A stretch of 64,000 bases of DNA from Stercorarius parasiticus (taxonomy: Eukaryota > Chordata > Aves > Charadriiformes > Stercorariidae). Below the pieces are notes generated by a model, which saw nothing but the letters and a program-made list of their open reading frames with translations, was not told where the DNA came from and did not search any database. Where the stretch lies: NCBI GenBank assembly GCA_013396915.1, contig VWZL01004989.1, positions 481,138 through 545,137 on the forward strand, written 5' to 3'. The position numbers and the translations under genes are program-made. The stretch's first letter is position 1. Each line of letters begins with the position of its first letter. This document shows, piece by piece, positions 39,501 through 52,000 of the stretch.

Positions 39501-40394
39501 TCTGTTACAAGTTCTGTGAGGTCCTTCAGATCACACAAGTTCATTTCCAAGAAAGATCTGAGCAGTCAGGCTGGAACTGCATGTAGGAGCCTGAGGCTTG
39601 GGCTGCCATGCAGTCCTTGGGAAATTGGCCAAGGCAGAGGAGGCAGGCTTGGTATATGCCTCAAGTTGATGTCCCACACTCCACAGTCTCATGGTATCAT
39701 GCTATAATAAACCAGGTGTCATTGCCATTCTGACAATGTGATGCCTGGTAAAGGATCTCCTTGCTGGGACACCTTAGAAGCACAGAGAGTAGGCCATATC
39801 GGCAACAGTGCAGACAGCACTAATCCATAAGGACAATCTAACTGTAATTTTTGTCCACTCCCAGCCTTCACTCCCAGTTCCCCTTTCTCCAGCAGTTAAC
39901 TCTTGGACTGAAGTTTGTAGGCCATTAAGATACCTCCAACTAACTTATTCCACATTTCAGTATACCAAGTACTAGACGATAACATTAAGAAAAAACCAAA
40001 GATGGATGGGAATGTATTAAAAGTATGAGTAACCTCAAAAGATAGCCAAAAAGGTTTGTAGTAATCAGACTCGGAAGTGAGAATCGGGGCTTTCCATTGA
40101 TAAAGGTCAGCAGTCAACTTGACTGTACATAATCAGCAGACATTTGTGTTATGTTGGTTTCTTAAGATAACTTGCCTAGATAAAATGGTATTTCCTCATG
40201 AACTATAAAAGAAAGAGCTCTGCTGCGAGACCAGGGTGCTTCTTGCACTGGATTCATCCCACAAAAGTGTTCACCTACAGCTGTCCTAGTATTTTTTACA
40301 AATTTGTGGAAACTATGTAAGATTTCCTCTCTAATAGCCTGGGCACACCTTAGCAATCCCCAAGAAAAATTTAGAGTTTTGTCTGTTGACAGCA

Positions 40395-41048
40395 GGCTTA
40401 ACAGGAGTCAGCACTGAGCCCTGCCAGCCAAGAGGGCAAACTGAATCCTGGGGTGCATCAAACACAGCATAACCAGCTGGTGAAGAGGTGATTATCCTGC
40501 TGTATTCAGCATTGGTGTGTCCTCACCTTGAGTACTGTGTGCAGTTCTGGGCCCCACAATTCAAGAGGAATGTGAAAGTCCTTGAACACTTCCAGAGGAG
40601 GGCAACAAAGCTGGTGAAAGGGCTGGAAGGAATGTCCTATGAGGAGCAGCTGAGGACTGTGGGTTTGTCTAGTTTGGAGAAAAGGAGGCTGAGAGGTGAC
40701 CTCATTGCTCTCTCCAGCTTCCTGAGGAGGGGAAGCCGAGAGGGAGGTGCTGATCTCTTCTCCCTGGTATCCAGTGGTAGGACACATGGAAATGATCCAA
40801 AGTTGCACCAGGGGAGGTTTAGACTGGATATTAGGAAGCATTTCTTTACCAAGAGGGTGGTCAAACAGTGGAACAGGCTTCCTAGAGAGGTGGTCGATGC
40901 CCCAAGCCTGTCCGGGTTTGAGAGGCATTTGTACAATGTCCTTAATAACGTGCTTTAACTTTTGGTCAGCCCTGAATTGGTCAGACACTTGGACTAGATG
41001 ATCATTGTAGATCCCTTCCAACTGAAATATTCTATTCTGTTCTATTCA
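40395..41048 (+). mobile_element. CR1: CR1 LINE fragment with intact C-terminal reading frame
   Basis: A 5'-truncated CR1 copy. It begins in the segment equivalent to 'AKKANGILG' and keeps an uninterrupted frame (40488-40958, 156 codons) for the reverse-transcriptase C-terminus: '[20 protein letters not shown]', '[20 protein letters not shown]', '[15 protein letters not shown]' and '[15 protein letters not shown]'. The stop is followed by a short 3' UTR with GGACTAGATGATCATTG and terminal ATTCTATTCTGTTCTATTC repeats. The open frame suggests a relatively young insertion, but without the palm and endonuclease it is non-autonomous. It is the sister copy of the element at 7945-8232. Long frames on the opposite strand (40506-41021) are shadows. 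Confidence 0.96.
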
Positions 41049-43483
41049 TACAGCCATAGTGCTGTGCAATACAAACTATGTCTTCTCAGTATAACTCGAG
41101 GGAATGACCTCCACAGAATCTTTCCTGATCAAGAGCCTCCTGAGGCACAAGTTAGCCCAATTATACAGATTCTGCAGGCTCTTTCCCTACTATTCAGAGC
41201 TGCTGTAAGCACTTCCCCCAGGCAGATGCAGGCCCTTTGTAGGTCTGAAAGAACAAACTAGCCAAGTACAAGTGTCAGGAGCGCCTGCAGAGCAGGACCT
41301 TGCTCAGGGAGAATTCAAGAGCAGAACCATGACCTCCGAAAGGAGTTCCTTTCTGCACTGTGTAAGGCTTGCTACGTCCCCCATCACCAAGCAGTTGTCC
41401 CACAGAGTAAACTAACATTTCCTACCACTTTCCATGGTAGCATCATCAGCGGCAGGCCAGCAACCAATGCAGCAAAGGATGGCCCCTGAAAGGCATCCAA
41501 GGCAGCTAGCTCATCACTGCCAGATATTCCCATTCAAGGCAGGTGATCTGGCATAAGTTTGAATAGGTGAGGTGAGGACTTTACCATACAAGGCAAGAAG
41601 ACTTCAGGCTAGAAGACTTATTCTTGTTTCTAAATGTATTCTCCACTTTAAAGGTCATCATATTTTATTTAACAGACACTCATGAAATACACGATCACAT
41701 ACGCTTCACTCTTGGTTGGAAGCCTGATTCTGGGAGATTAATTATGCTCTTTTGTTAATTTCTACTTAAATTCATTGCAATGTAGCCAAGCTTCATTGTA
41801 ATGGGGAAACTTTGAATTTCTATGCTTATTTTCCATGTTGAAACAAGGTGAACTTCAGTCTTAGTTCCCTTTTTTGGCAGTCTTTCTTTCTGCATCCTGT
41901 TCAGGCCATAGCCAGATGAAATTGCATTTAATTTCTCAGGGTTTCATACTATTCTAAGTCATCTCGTTGAATAGAGACCACTTTCTAGTTTCCAAATTCC
42001 AGTGGGGCAACAGAGCACTGTTATTTTCTGAACTGACTTTCAGGATTCTCTCCTTGACAGCAAATTTATGAGAGAAATAAAAGTGCTTTGTGTTTGACAA
42101 CAATACAGGCTTTTCTTTTTTTTTCTCTTTCTAAAAAACCTTGAACCCAAGAACATTCCTCTTGTTTCTTCACTTTGTGCCCATGGGAACTAAAGTCTCT
42201 TCATTCCTAAACACAATTCATTTGTCTTTCATGTAAGTCCCATCACCTGAAATTTTGCTGATTCTGTGACCAAACTGTAATTCTGTAATTTCTCAGAAAA
42301 TAAATCACTTTATCCCAAGTTATACATCAGGGAGCTGATGCAACAGAGCACAGTGTTCTGAATATGGTCTAGTGAGTGCAAAAGTGGACCACAGACTGCT
42401 GACCTTGATGATTTTCACTGGTAATCTAGAGATGTAGGATCAGAGAAAGTTCAAAAAGGCATGTTTATGGAAAGGCAGTCTACCTCCATTGTGTTATCTT
42501 CTTGGGGCACAGCTGAGCTGCTGACAGGAAGGATGTGGTTCAGGGTGACATGAGGCTTGAGAAGTGACCTTCCATGATGTACTTGTTCTTGTGAATATTT
42601 TGATCGCAGTGGTGTTTTCCTCTCCTGATGTTACCTGAAAGGTTGTGGCAGTTAGGGACAATGACAAAGGGTGAAGTAGCGGGCCATCCAGGGGAAACGC
42701 AACCTGTACAGAATGGATATTAGAAGAACCTTTCTGGGACTGTAGCAAGGGCTTCCCATCTGATGTGTGTTCTAGAGCTGGCCCAGGGGCTTGCAGCTTG
42801 ATCCACACAACACAATCCAGCCTGAGGCGCCGTGAGAGGGGCAGCACTTGAAGACATCTTGAAAGAGTTGTGCAGACATATTAAGTTTGACCCACTGAAG
42901 CGAACATTGGATTCCAAAAACCTGAAACATTCTTATATAACAGACAGGAGAACACACACTCGTGCAGGGCACGCCTTACAAGTACTGTGACCATAAGATG
43001 ATATTACCAAATTCAAATTCAAAAAAAATGTTGCAGTTCTGGCAAACCTCAGCTAAGCAAAACTCCCATCACACTGAAGGGTGTACCACAGAATCACACA
43101 CAGTGTACCGACTCAGTCCTGTCCATTTTCACACTTTAAGTAGCATACTCCCCTGCTACTGGTTAAAATAATATCTTTTGAGAGTTTTGAGGGAAACAGC
43201 ACAAAATACTAATGCTCTTCTCTACTTTCTCTTTCTTGCCTTTGTCTACATGCTACCACTTCAGTTGCAGGTGTTGTTGTTACTATTAATACTAGAGAAA
43301 ATAGTTCTTTTTAACTTCTCCACAAAAGTCTGTGAGAGCAATGCAAGGGAACACGATTACATAGTAAGAGTGGGACAAGCATGTGCTTGTAACAGAGATT
43401 CCCAAGTAGGCACTTCCAAATGCAAAAGAACCTTAAAAATATACTTTTCTAAACTGACAATTTAATTTAATTTAATCTTTTAA

Positions 43484-43521
43484 AATTTGCCCTTATTTGT
43501 AGAATTTGCCCCTATTTGTAG
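43484..43521. repeat. 19-bp tandem duplication
   Basis: AATTTGCCCTTATTTGTAG is directly followed by AATTTGCCCCTATTTGTAG, with a single T-to-C difference. Confidence 0.9.
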
Positions 43522-46139
43522 AAATATATCTCTAGAAATATACATACAACAGCAAGTACATTTTCAAATAGGAATTATTTTCAACTGAATACTGCCACGA
43601 TTTCATTCTTAAACAGCAGATGCACTTGCTATTCTAAAGCTGCTACAAGCTGTAATCGGTATCATTAAAACATGAGTTCGATCTCCAAAATCATAGAAGA
43701 GACTTAAAAATAACCAAATATCTGCTCTTTTGGGGGTTTGTACCTTTAGAAATCACAAGAAACTTTTCTCCAAAACTGTGGGAACTAATTTTCAAAAGTG
43801 GAATCTCTTTTGAAAGTGTTTATCTGAACACTGAACACCAGGGATTGATACTTTAAGAAAAATATTCTAAGACTTGGGACAAAACAACAGGATCCAGTCA
43901 CAAGGTGTATCACACAGCGTTTTACTGATCTGCTGTGACTTGTATGTGCTCCATAAATTTCTGAGTTTAACATCTACTTGCCTGAAAATTGTCATCCAGT
44001 AATTAGCAGCTGACAGATTGCATTTATTTGCATGCTCATTTTTTAAGTTTAAAGATAAACAATGAGGGTAATGAGATTTTCTATGAACCATCTTCTTGTG
44101 TTCCCTCAGATCACCTTCAATAGAATTAACAGATACACCTCAGAATCCTTGTAAATACTGAGTATGTACAAAGAAGGGCAAGAAAAAAATATTTCTGCAA
44201 ACTATCTGGAGGTATCAAAGAAAGAAATTCTGTGAAAAAAAAAATCAAAGAAAAATAGAGCAAATACTATGAAACAATCTGTTATTGAGCTAGTCAGTGA
44301 AGGGCAATAATGACATGACTGTCGTGGCAAAAAATTAATTCCTTACACATTTTCAGTTCTATCCCAGGCAGCTGCTTGAGGGATCACCGAATATGCTAAT
44401 CAGCTCATCATGTTCTCTCCCTGCTATTTTCACAACTCCTTCAGCATGTCCTTTCATTGAACAGACATTAACTTTTGCCTCTGTCTGATCCATGAGGTTT
44501 ACCTCCAACTCTGAACTGATACATTTCAAGGACACAAGGTCTTGTGTGCTTTCTCTCTTGCTGACCCTCATTCTTGTAATAATTCCCCCTTAAACATCCC
44601 AATCTATCTCACACTCCTTCTTGAAAACCCTACTTAAAATATCTTAAGAAACATTCGGGCAACAGTGTGCAAAGATCACAGGCTTTCATACAGACCAATA
44701 ACGGTCCAGTATTTCCTTATATTCACTCAATTGCCTTTCCATTAGGTAATTTTAGACGCTCAGATCTCCAGAGGCTGCCTTATTGTTCTGTGTTTGTATA
44801 GCACCTGGCCCTTGGTTTGGGTTCTTGGTTACTGGCGGTGATGCAAATAAATATTTTGACATACAGATAAGATTTCTAAAGGCTCAAAACCCCCCAAAAG
44901 AGAATAAAACTAGTTATTTTTAAATCTATCTTATGATTTTGAAGGTCTGACATGTTTCTAACAACACTGGCTGATGAAACTATTAATACTAGTTTAGAGT
45001 CAGCGTAGGAAGAAATGTTTGTACAAATCAAGTACTCCGATTTTCATATCTTCTGCAAGGGAGAGAGACCTAAACCCTAAATTTCACACTGCTTTATAGA
45101 GTTGCAGTCTATCCATATCCTCAAGACTAGAAGCTTTTCAGCAGAGCTTGGATCTTCCTTTTGTTATTTATTTCTCTCTAGTAGAAGACCCCTAACTGTG
45201 TGACTGGGTCAAAGACGACAGTGACATCTTATCTAGTATTAATTGCAGGAAAGACAGACAGACAGAGGAGAAGGAGCAATAGTGAGCAAGCAAGCAGGAA
45301 AAACCTAGAAATAAAATAGTAGTACCAGATCCCGCATAAACAAGTTGCATTCACAGCTGTCTCATTATCAAGCCATTCCACTGCAACACTTATTCACAGA
45401 TTCAAAGAATGGGGCTGGATGCTGAAATTAAGTGTCACTCATAAATACCTAGAGGCAGAGTGGACAGGAAGATGAACCAGTATGATACTGGGCCCAGAAA
45501 GTCTAATGACACTCTTGAATCTAACAGCAAGGGAGTAAAGAACAAGGATAATAATTTACTGAGGTGTTAGAACTATAAAAATGATGGAAGGGCTGAGAAA
45601 ATATCCTTTCAGTGAGAGACGCAGGGCTCACACACACTAATAAAAGTGTTACTGCAGAGTAACGAGTTGCCACATGTCAGTTGACCCACAGTCACCATCT
45701 GTGTACTCAATCTTGGTTTGTGGCCAATGCAAAGCAATTCAAATTAGCTTTGCCCTCCTTAAAAGAGGGGAGTTGATCAGCTTGGTTTATCAAGAAACAA
45801 AACTGAGAAATGATTTCATTACAGTGTACAAGAATGCTCATAGAGAAAAAAGTCCGAGAACTGAACAGCTCCTTAACCTACTGAAAAAAAATTGTAATAA
45901 CAAGCAATAGGTGGAAGACACAGTAATCGCGACCAGCCATTATAATAAAACACTAACAGCAGCAGTCGATTCTCCAAACTGTTGAGTCTTTATATAAAAA
46001 GACTAGATGTCTTCTAGAAAGTTCACCCAAGCACAAGTCTTTAGCTTCAGTAAAAGGACAGCTCAGTGAAACACACAGTCTGTCAAGCAAAAAGGCCTAG
46101 CCATTTCATTAGGATGGCAAATTTTTGAATTTATTAAGT

Positions 46140-46240
46140 TACGGATCAGAAGAAATCATTGCAATCATCTAACCTAACCTGATGTGTAAACATGGTCTAT
46201 AGAATTTAAAAATTCACTGCATGATGATACTGTCTTACTT
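46140..46240 (-). mobile_element. ancient CR1/L3-like 3' tail, minus orientation
   Basis: ATCATTGCAATCATCTAACC, then CTAACCTGATGTGTAAACAT and GGTCTATAGAATTTAAAAAT, follow the order of the reverse-complemented tail of old amniote CR1/L3 repeats ('atcatctagtctgacctcc ... ccatagaattt'). It is heavily mutated and has no coding content. Confidence 0.45.
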
Positions 46241-48028
46241 GTATACACTCCAGTATCAAACTGAAGATGCAACCACTAGATACTGCATTGATATGGTGCA
46301 GATTTGGACTACACCTGACAGAAGAGCTGTTGCAAAAAGTAAAAATCTAGTATTATTTGCCTTTTGGACCCCAAGATTTTCATCCCCTTCAAGGTTTCTA
46401 AATAAATATGCCACATTGGAAGATATGATAGATAGTTTAAGAATGCTATTTTGGGTAAGAGTATGTTAAGTATTGCTCTAAAGGTAACCACAGATGAAAC
46501 ATTACACACATTTTCAGCAAGAATGAATATTTATACTCCACCTGGTCACAAATATACTCATTTATTATGCGACATACAAACACAGACAAGAAGTTTAATG
46601 CATTAGCACTGGAACAATTTATACCTGTACATGCCCCATTGACTGGAACATGCACAAGTCTTAAGGAGGAGAAGGGTTTATAACACAAAATTATGGAGAC
46701 AGAAGTAAAAGGCAAAATAATGGTGGTGGTTTTTATAAGAGAAAATAACAATTAGAATGGAAAAACTACTAAGAATAAGAATAGGACATGCAAATAGTCA
46801 TTGCTTATTAATCTGCTTTGCTACAACCAGTAAAATAAATATGCTTGACAAGCTTCATCATTTATGTTAAAGGAGGACTTTGTATAACCGTGACAAGGAT
46901 TGCAAAGGGCAGTAACATCTGGGTAGGCCTGCAGTTATTTATCTGGACATTTTACAAAGTGCAGCAAAAGAGTACCTGCTTACTCATCTGAATTCTCTGG
47001 AGAGTTTTAAATCACAGTAATAAAGAATCACTTATAGAAAGCTAGTAACTGTATCACCAGCGGGGAGTGAAAGAGCCACGGGAGAGTTTCTGGGCCAAAA
47101 TACAAGACTTCCAAAGCTTTCTGCACTAACAGGCTGGAAGTCCTACGGGCTTTGAGGCCAAGGGAAACCACCGCTGGGGATCGCATCCCTGTATTCCCAA
47201 GGCAAATAAGCACCATGGCCACTCGGTGACACCTCGTCAGTCTCCCTTCTGCTACGAGCCACCAACGCCACTGCTGGGGCCAAGGTGTGCACTTTCTGCC
47301 TCAATTAATCCTTTTGGCTTTATATTAAGGGACAAAGTGTCTCCTCCTCTGACAATCATGCTTCCTCTTCGAGTACAGAAAAAGCTTTCTAAGAATTCAG
47401 ATATAAATGTTACTTAGCCTAACAGTATTTTTGCACAGACCTCTTGGGAAACGACTGCATTTCTTAACTTCAGGTCCCTCGAAACTAGGCAGCGAACTCA
47501 TAAAACAGATTAGGCTGTTGAAATATAGATTATGAACCGTGAGGGAAGAGGCTGTCCCTGTCACTGCCGCGCAGCCACGGCGGGGAAGGCACGGAGACCT
47601 GTGGGCCCCCAGCCGTCCCTCCTCGCATCAGGTTGGCATCGCACCTCACCTTCCCCTGCCCTTGGGTTCTTGTTGTTGAACACGATCTTAATTAACACGG
47701 CTGGATTTGTCCTGCCTGTCCCTGGGATTACCCAGCCGGTGCCTGCCGTTAGACCCGCGNTTCTCAGGGCGGGGGGCGAGTGCTGTGGCTGCAGGTCTCC
47801 TCCGGGCGTGCAGAGAGACTGAAGGGGGGTGTCCATGCGGCCGCGCCTCGGCCCGCCTCCGCCCTGTATGTGTGTGTGTGTGAGGGAGGGAGAAAGCGAG
47901 AGGGAGGGCGGGGTGTGGAGGCAGCTCCCGCCGCCGCCGCCGCCCCCGCCCCCCCGCTCGCCGCTGGGCGTGTGCCCGGCCCCCGGTGCTGCGTGACCGG
48001 GCGGGGAGGAGGAGGAGTAGTGTGGGTG

Positions 48029-48098
48029 NNNNNNNNNNNNNNNNNNNNNNNNNNNNNNNNNNNNNNNNNNNNNNNNNNNNNNNNNNNNNNNNNNNNNN
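48029..48098. other. assembly gap (70 undetermined bases)
   Basis: A run of 70 N lies within the GC-rich leader, 32 bases before the ASAP2 start codon. It follows GGAGGAGGAGTAGTGTGGGTG and precedes CCTCTCCCCTCCCCTCCC. Purine-rich/pyrimidine-rich sequence of this kind often drops out in avian assemblies; the size may be a placeholder. Confidence 0.98.
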
Positions 48099-48130
48099 CC
48101 TCTCCCCTCCCCTCCCATCCCCGCCCCGCC

Positions 48131-48256
48131 ATGCCGGACCAGATCTCCGTGTCGGAATTCGTGTCCGAGACCAATGAGGATTACAAGTCACCTACCGCCT
48201 CCAACTTCACCACCCGGATGGCCCAATGCAGGAACACGGTGGCGGCCATCGAAGAG
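48131..48256 (+). CDS. ASAP2: ASAP2, first coding exon (partial gene; residues 1-42)
   Basis: This exon encodes the first 42 residues of ASAP2, an Arf GTPase-activating protein that stimulates GTP hydrolysis on Arf proteins at membranes and links Arf signalling to Pyk2/Src and focal-adhesion dynamics. The peptide starts MPDQISVSEF and ends CRNTVAAIEE, matching the conserved start of the ASAP family. The AQCRNTVAAIEE ending is the ASAP2 form; ASAP1, as I recall it, reads differently here and has an extra N-terminal extension. These residues precede and begin the BAR domain. The full protein (about 1000 residues: BAR, PH, ArfGAP with zinc finger, ankyrin repeats, proline-rich region, SH3) continues in exons beyond the window. 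The ATG sits in a good context (GCC before it, G at -3), 32 bases after the assembly gap. The exon ends in phase 0 at GAAGAG followed by the donor GTGAGC (48257). Reading through the donor would give an artefactual longer frame to 48406. Confidence 0.95.
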
Positions 48257-48802
48257 GTGAGCCCCGGGAGGGGAGGGGAGGCGCGGCCCCCTCTGGCCTG
48301 GCTGCCCGCCGCCGCGGCGGCAGCAGAGAACAAGGCGCTACCGGCGCTGGCTCCTGCTGCTCCCTCTCCCCGCCCAGCCCCGAGGAGCGCCCTCGGCTGC
48401 CGCTGAGAGGAAATGGGGCTCGCCGGGCTGGAGAGAGGAAAGAAAAGGAGCGGGGTGGGGGGGCAAGGGCTGAGGCGCTGCTGCCCACCGGCCCGCGAGG
48501 CTCCTGCTCCGCCTTCCCGCTCGGCGGGGCAGGGGCGCCAGTCGCCCCCCGCTCCTCTCAGCCCGGGGGGTAGCGGAGCCTGACCCCTCCTTTCTCTCTC
48601 CCGGCGCCCGAGCAGCTCCGAGCCGATGGGTTCCGCCCGTCTGCTCTCCTATCTGGGGGGGGACCGGTGCTCTCCAGCCTCCCCCTTCCTTCACAGCCAC
48701 ACCTGAACCGCCGCGGCCCCGCCGCCCCTCCTTCCCGCCCCGCCAGCTGCCCTGTGGGGCTTGGGCCCCGGCGGCACAGGAGCCTAGGGTGTCCTTTCTA
48801 CC

Positions 48803-48820
48803 GTGTGTGTGTGTGTGTGT
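48803..48820. repeat. (GT)9 microsatellite in the CpG island
   Basis: Nine GT units without interruption, in the 5' end of intron 1. Confidence 0.95.
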
Positions 48821-49020
48821 CAGCCTCCCGGCACAGGTGGGATTTAATCTCCTTTCCAGTCCCCGCACGTAGAAATTTAAACACCCTCCCACCCCCCGGG
48901 CATGTGTTTTAAGGTAGCCTTCCCTCGGGAGCTGCTCCTTCGGGGCGCTGAGGCGATGCCGGCCCGTCCCCGGGGGGCGCGGGAGACGGAGCCCCCGCTT
49001 TTTTGCCTCCCCTTGGGCAG

Positions 49021-52000
49021 CCCGGGCTGCGGATACTTGGTGTGAGCCGCTTTTGTCTCGCCAACAGCGCTGTTTGGTTTTCTGTCTTTAAAGATACTCG
49101 AAACGTGCTGTTGAACCTGATGATCAGAGCCCTCCCTACCACGGAGGGTGGCTGCCAGCGCTGGGGAGAGAGGGACTCTTTTTCCCTCCTGTTTCAAATC
49201 AGAGGGAAATCTGGGACAGGTCTGAACACAGTGAGAGCACATTCCACGTCCCAGTCGTATACGCACAATGAAATGAGAAGCGTCTGTGTATCTTGATTCC
49301 TCTAGCAGCTTCTCTGAAGTAACTTGTGGGAGGGAGGGGAGGGGGGAATCTTACTTGTGATGCAGATTAATTTGCTCCATCTACCTGTTACATCAGTTCT
49401 TACAGTGTGTGTTTAGTTGATTTGCTTTGCACTAAGCACATATTTTAAAAAGAGCCTCTTCAGCAAAAAGAATCTCGTCAGTAGTTGATGTCCCTTCTTA
49501 CAAAAGAACTGCCACTAGCAATGGATTATTAACGTGTCTTAAGTGAACAAAACCCAGGTTAGGTGTTTAAACACCCTTTTCAAGATTTTCCTGTTTTGCC
49601 AGTTCCCAAAACCACTAAAGCAAGGAGTTGAATTCAAAATAATCTGCACAGAAGGAATTACTGTTTTGTTCCTGAGGTAGTTTTCTTCCCTGCAAGCTTG
49701 CACTTAAATGCCTGGATTTAATTATACCTTGCTAACCTGATAGTCTTAAGATCAACAATTCTGTATCAAAGACACTTTTTCTTAAAGAATATTTGTAATA
49801 GTGAATCATTTTAGTTGTAAGGTAGAGCTGCCTAATAATTGATTAACACAAAACTGAAATTAGTGTGTGTGTTTGGGTCAAAAGCAGTTTTGCTAAATTT
49901 AGAGATTTTTTTTTATTTATTATAAGTCTCACAAAAATTGGTCATTCTTTAAGCCTCGATTTCTAAAGCAGTATGGTTGCAAAAATGTATCATTTCTCAG
50001 AAAAAAACATGGAAAAAAAGTTTGTTTTTCATTTTCACATCTGATGATACAAAATTTAGATATGATGGCATGAAATTTGTAACATATATCTTAAGGTCTT
50101 TTAAAGATTCAACTCAGTAAGCTGCATCTTGAAAACCTTTTTTTTATGGTAAGAGAATGATATTAATTTAAAAATTTGAATATGGTGAATTCCTTTCTTA
50201 TTTAATCTGTCTGCATGGCATTTGTTTTTGGGGCATATCTCTGATACGCTACTGTTTGGTTTTTAAAGAAACTCAATCAGTATGTTAAATCCGTCTTTGT
50301 ATCTTTGCATATTTCGGATATTAGACACTGTCTGCTAGCTTAGGTACAAAAGTGATCTTTTATGATAATGATGGTAAAGAATGTACGTAGTGTCTTACAG
50401 AGCTAAGTAAAGTTTTCAAGGCAAGAGATGAGAGATTGCACTGGCTGTAGCTGTTCTTAATAGTATTGATCTATCTAGCACTTTTGGCAAAATACCAGCA
50501 GTTGCTGCCTCTGTGCTGCTGTCCTAAAGCACATGTTGAAATTACTCCTGAATTTTTTTTTCTTTATGAATTAGCAAGAGCACCATATACATTTTCATGG
50601 TTTCAAAACTGTGAAATCTTTTTTCAGACTTAAAACTTCTTTGGTTTGGAAATACGCAGGTCCTTTAGCATGACGTGTGCCTGATTTTTCAAGTTAAATG
50701 TGATCCTTTGATAAAAAGCAGTCTATACGTTGTGTAACAGAGAAGTCAGTGCTCAGCACCTTTTGCTAAAAGGCTAGGCAAGGATTAGTTCATCAGCTTG
50801 TTATGAACTAAGACTTAGTAAAGTCTAAAAATGTACAGGTAATAGAAAGAACCTGTTTCCGTTTCCAGTATCACAAGTACTGTGAAGCATCAGTTTCCAG
50901 TGTGCGCTGCTGTGTTGCAGTAAACAGCGGTTCTGAAAACTAGGAAGTCTGGTTGTGTATGGTTTAGGGAATGTGTTACTCAAAACAGTTAATAGGTAAG
51001 TTGAAACCCTGCTGACTGCTGGCTTTGTATATGCATTGATTTTAACAAGTGACTGTAAGTGCTAGTTTATTAACTGAAGACAGTTAAGTTATCATTTTCC
51101 AGGATGTTGTATACATGTATTAAATCAAATTAGCTGGTTAATACTGATACTTTGAGGATGTCTCTTAACTGCTTTTCCCAGCAACTCTGGTTCTGGAATG
51201 GACTATGCAACTGACCGCATGAAGCCAGCTTGAGTCTCCCAAGCCTCCCTTGGAAGCAGAGGCACAGGGGGAGGCACTGCAAAAGCAGAGGAGGTGGGGG
51301 CTACTGCGACTTGATAGCCTGAGCTCAGCTCTGCGCAAACACAGATATCTGTTTCCAGATCCCAATGGGAAGCCTTTTGTGCTTATCATTAACACTGCTG
51401 GCTACCAGTTTTGTAATTCTGTCTTGGTTAATTAGCAGGTATCTAAAAGTGTCTTAAAAGTTCAGTTAATGAGGCCTTGCTTTTGCTGATGGAGTGGAAA
51501 AGGCTTGTTAAGTGAGGAAATCAATAAGATGTTGGACAATTATAAGTGTATAATTTGCCGATATGTCTCTGTGGGCAACGGTATTGCCTTAAATTGGTGT
51601 TTTTTGAACTTGGATTAACTGACCTCTGTCAGTTGCAGAATATGATTGATTTTTAGTATCAGTGGAAAATACTTTTGAGTTTTACTGTTTTATGTGATTG
51701 CATACACTGATTACAGACCTCGGATCATGGCATTTGAGACCACCAGAAGTGCCTGCATTGCAGTTTGGGAACTGGTGCCTGTTCAAACGCTTGGAGAGAA
51801 AAATCTGATCCTTTGCTCTCGGTAGTGAAAAAGGGATTAGGAAAGGCATGCTTGTGGAACACAACGTGATTTCAAAGGAAAAGGAATCATATAATTTCTG
51901 CGTTGTTCTCAGATTAGGATGTTGCTTAGCAAAATGTTGGGAATCTTTAGCTTCTGCTAAAACAAAATTACAAGTGAGCAGTATATGCCACGGGCGCCCT

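Larger units (their letters stand above)
29851..40394. other. intergenic DNA, AT-rich gene desert
   Basis: About 10.5 kb without any recognisable gene. It contains two low-confidence ancient repeat pieces (30085-30290 and 33285-33570). Long AT-rich stretches (for example 30540-30660 and 36000-36100) have no tandem structure. Short frames near 32163-32528, 37483-37857 and 39215-39586 match nothing and are not supported as genes. Confidence 0.6.
41049..47524. other. intergenic DNA immediately upstream of the ASAP2 CpG island
   Basis: Largely AT-rich single-copy sequence with no recognised gene. A GC-richer patch at about 42490-42900 has overlapping 65-117-codon frames on the minus strand without known domains. 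A 19-bp duplication lies at 43484-43521 and an old repeat tail at 46140-46240. The last 500 bases become gradually more GC-rich toward the island. Confidence 0.6.
47525..49020 (+). promoter_or_regulatory. ASAP2: CpG island and presumed promoter/5' UTR of ASAP2
   Basis: G+C and CpG content rise sharply from about 47525 and fall after about 49020, with the first coding exon inside. The island has no evident TATA box, which fits a CpG-island promoter. It contains several GGGCGG/GGCGGG GC-box-like sites (for example near 47907, 48000), a (TG)n run at 47869-47882, a polypurine G/A tract at about 47881-47920, and a CCG-triplet run at about 47928-47943. The transcription start probably lies between about 47.8 and 48.1 kb, partly hidden by the gap at 48029-48098. 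One further undetermined base is at 47760. Confidence 0.85.

Noticed and set aside
39215..39586. 123-codon plus-strand frame
   Set aside because: Overlaps minus-strand frames of similar length; no recognisable domain.
40506..41021. 171-codon minus-strand frame
   Set aside because: It is the antisense shadow of the plus-oriented CR1 reverse-transcriptase frame.
42494..42847. 117-codon minus-strand frame as a gene
   Set aside because: No family resemblance, and the overlapping frames at 42720-42972 on the same strand argue for chance in a GC-richer patch.
1..47524. Exons of MBOAT2, the expected upstream neighbour
   Set aside because: No MBOAT-family membrane segments or catalytic His/Asn context were recognised in any frame.
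47561..48191. Three long minus-strand frames across the CpG island
   Set aside because: They span the run of N and low-complexity GC-rich sequence that rarely gives stop codons; they also lie opposite the real ASAP2 exon.
48257..48406. Extension of the ASAP2 frame past codon 42
   Set aside because: Conserved ASAP2 sequence ends exactly at the GTGAGC donor; the rest is Ala/Pro/Arg-rich CpG-island translation.
48338..48892. 184-codon minus-strand frame in the intron's CpG island part
   Set aside because: Low-complexity Gly/Arg/Pro composition caused by GC richness; no domain.
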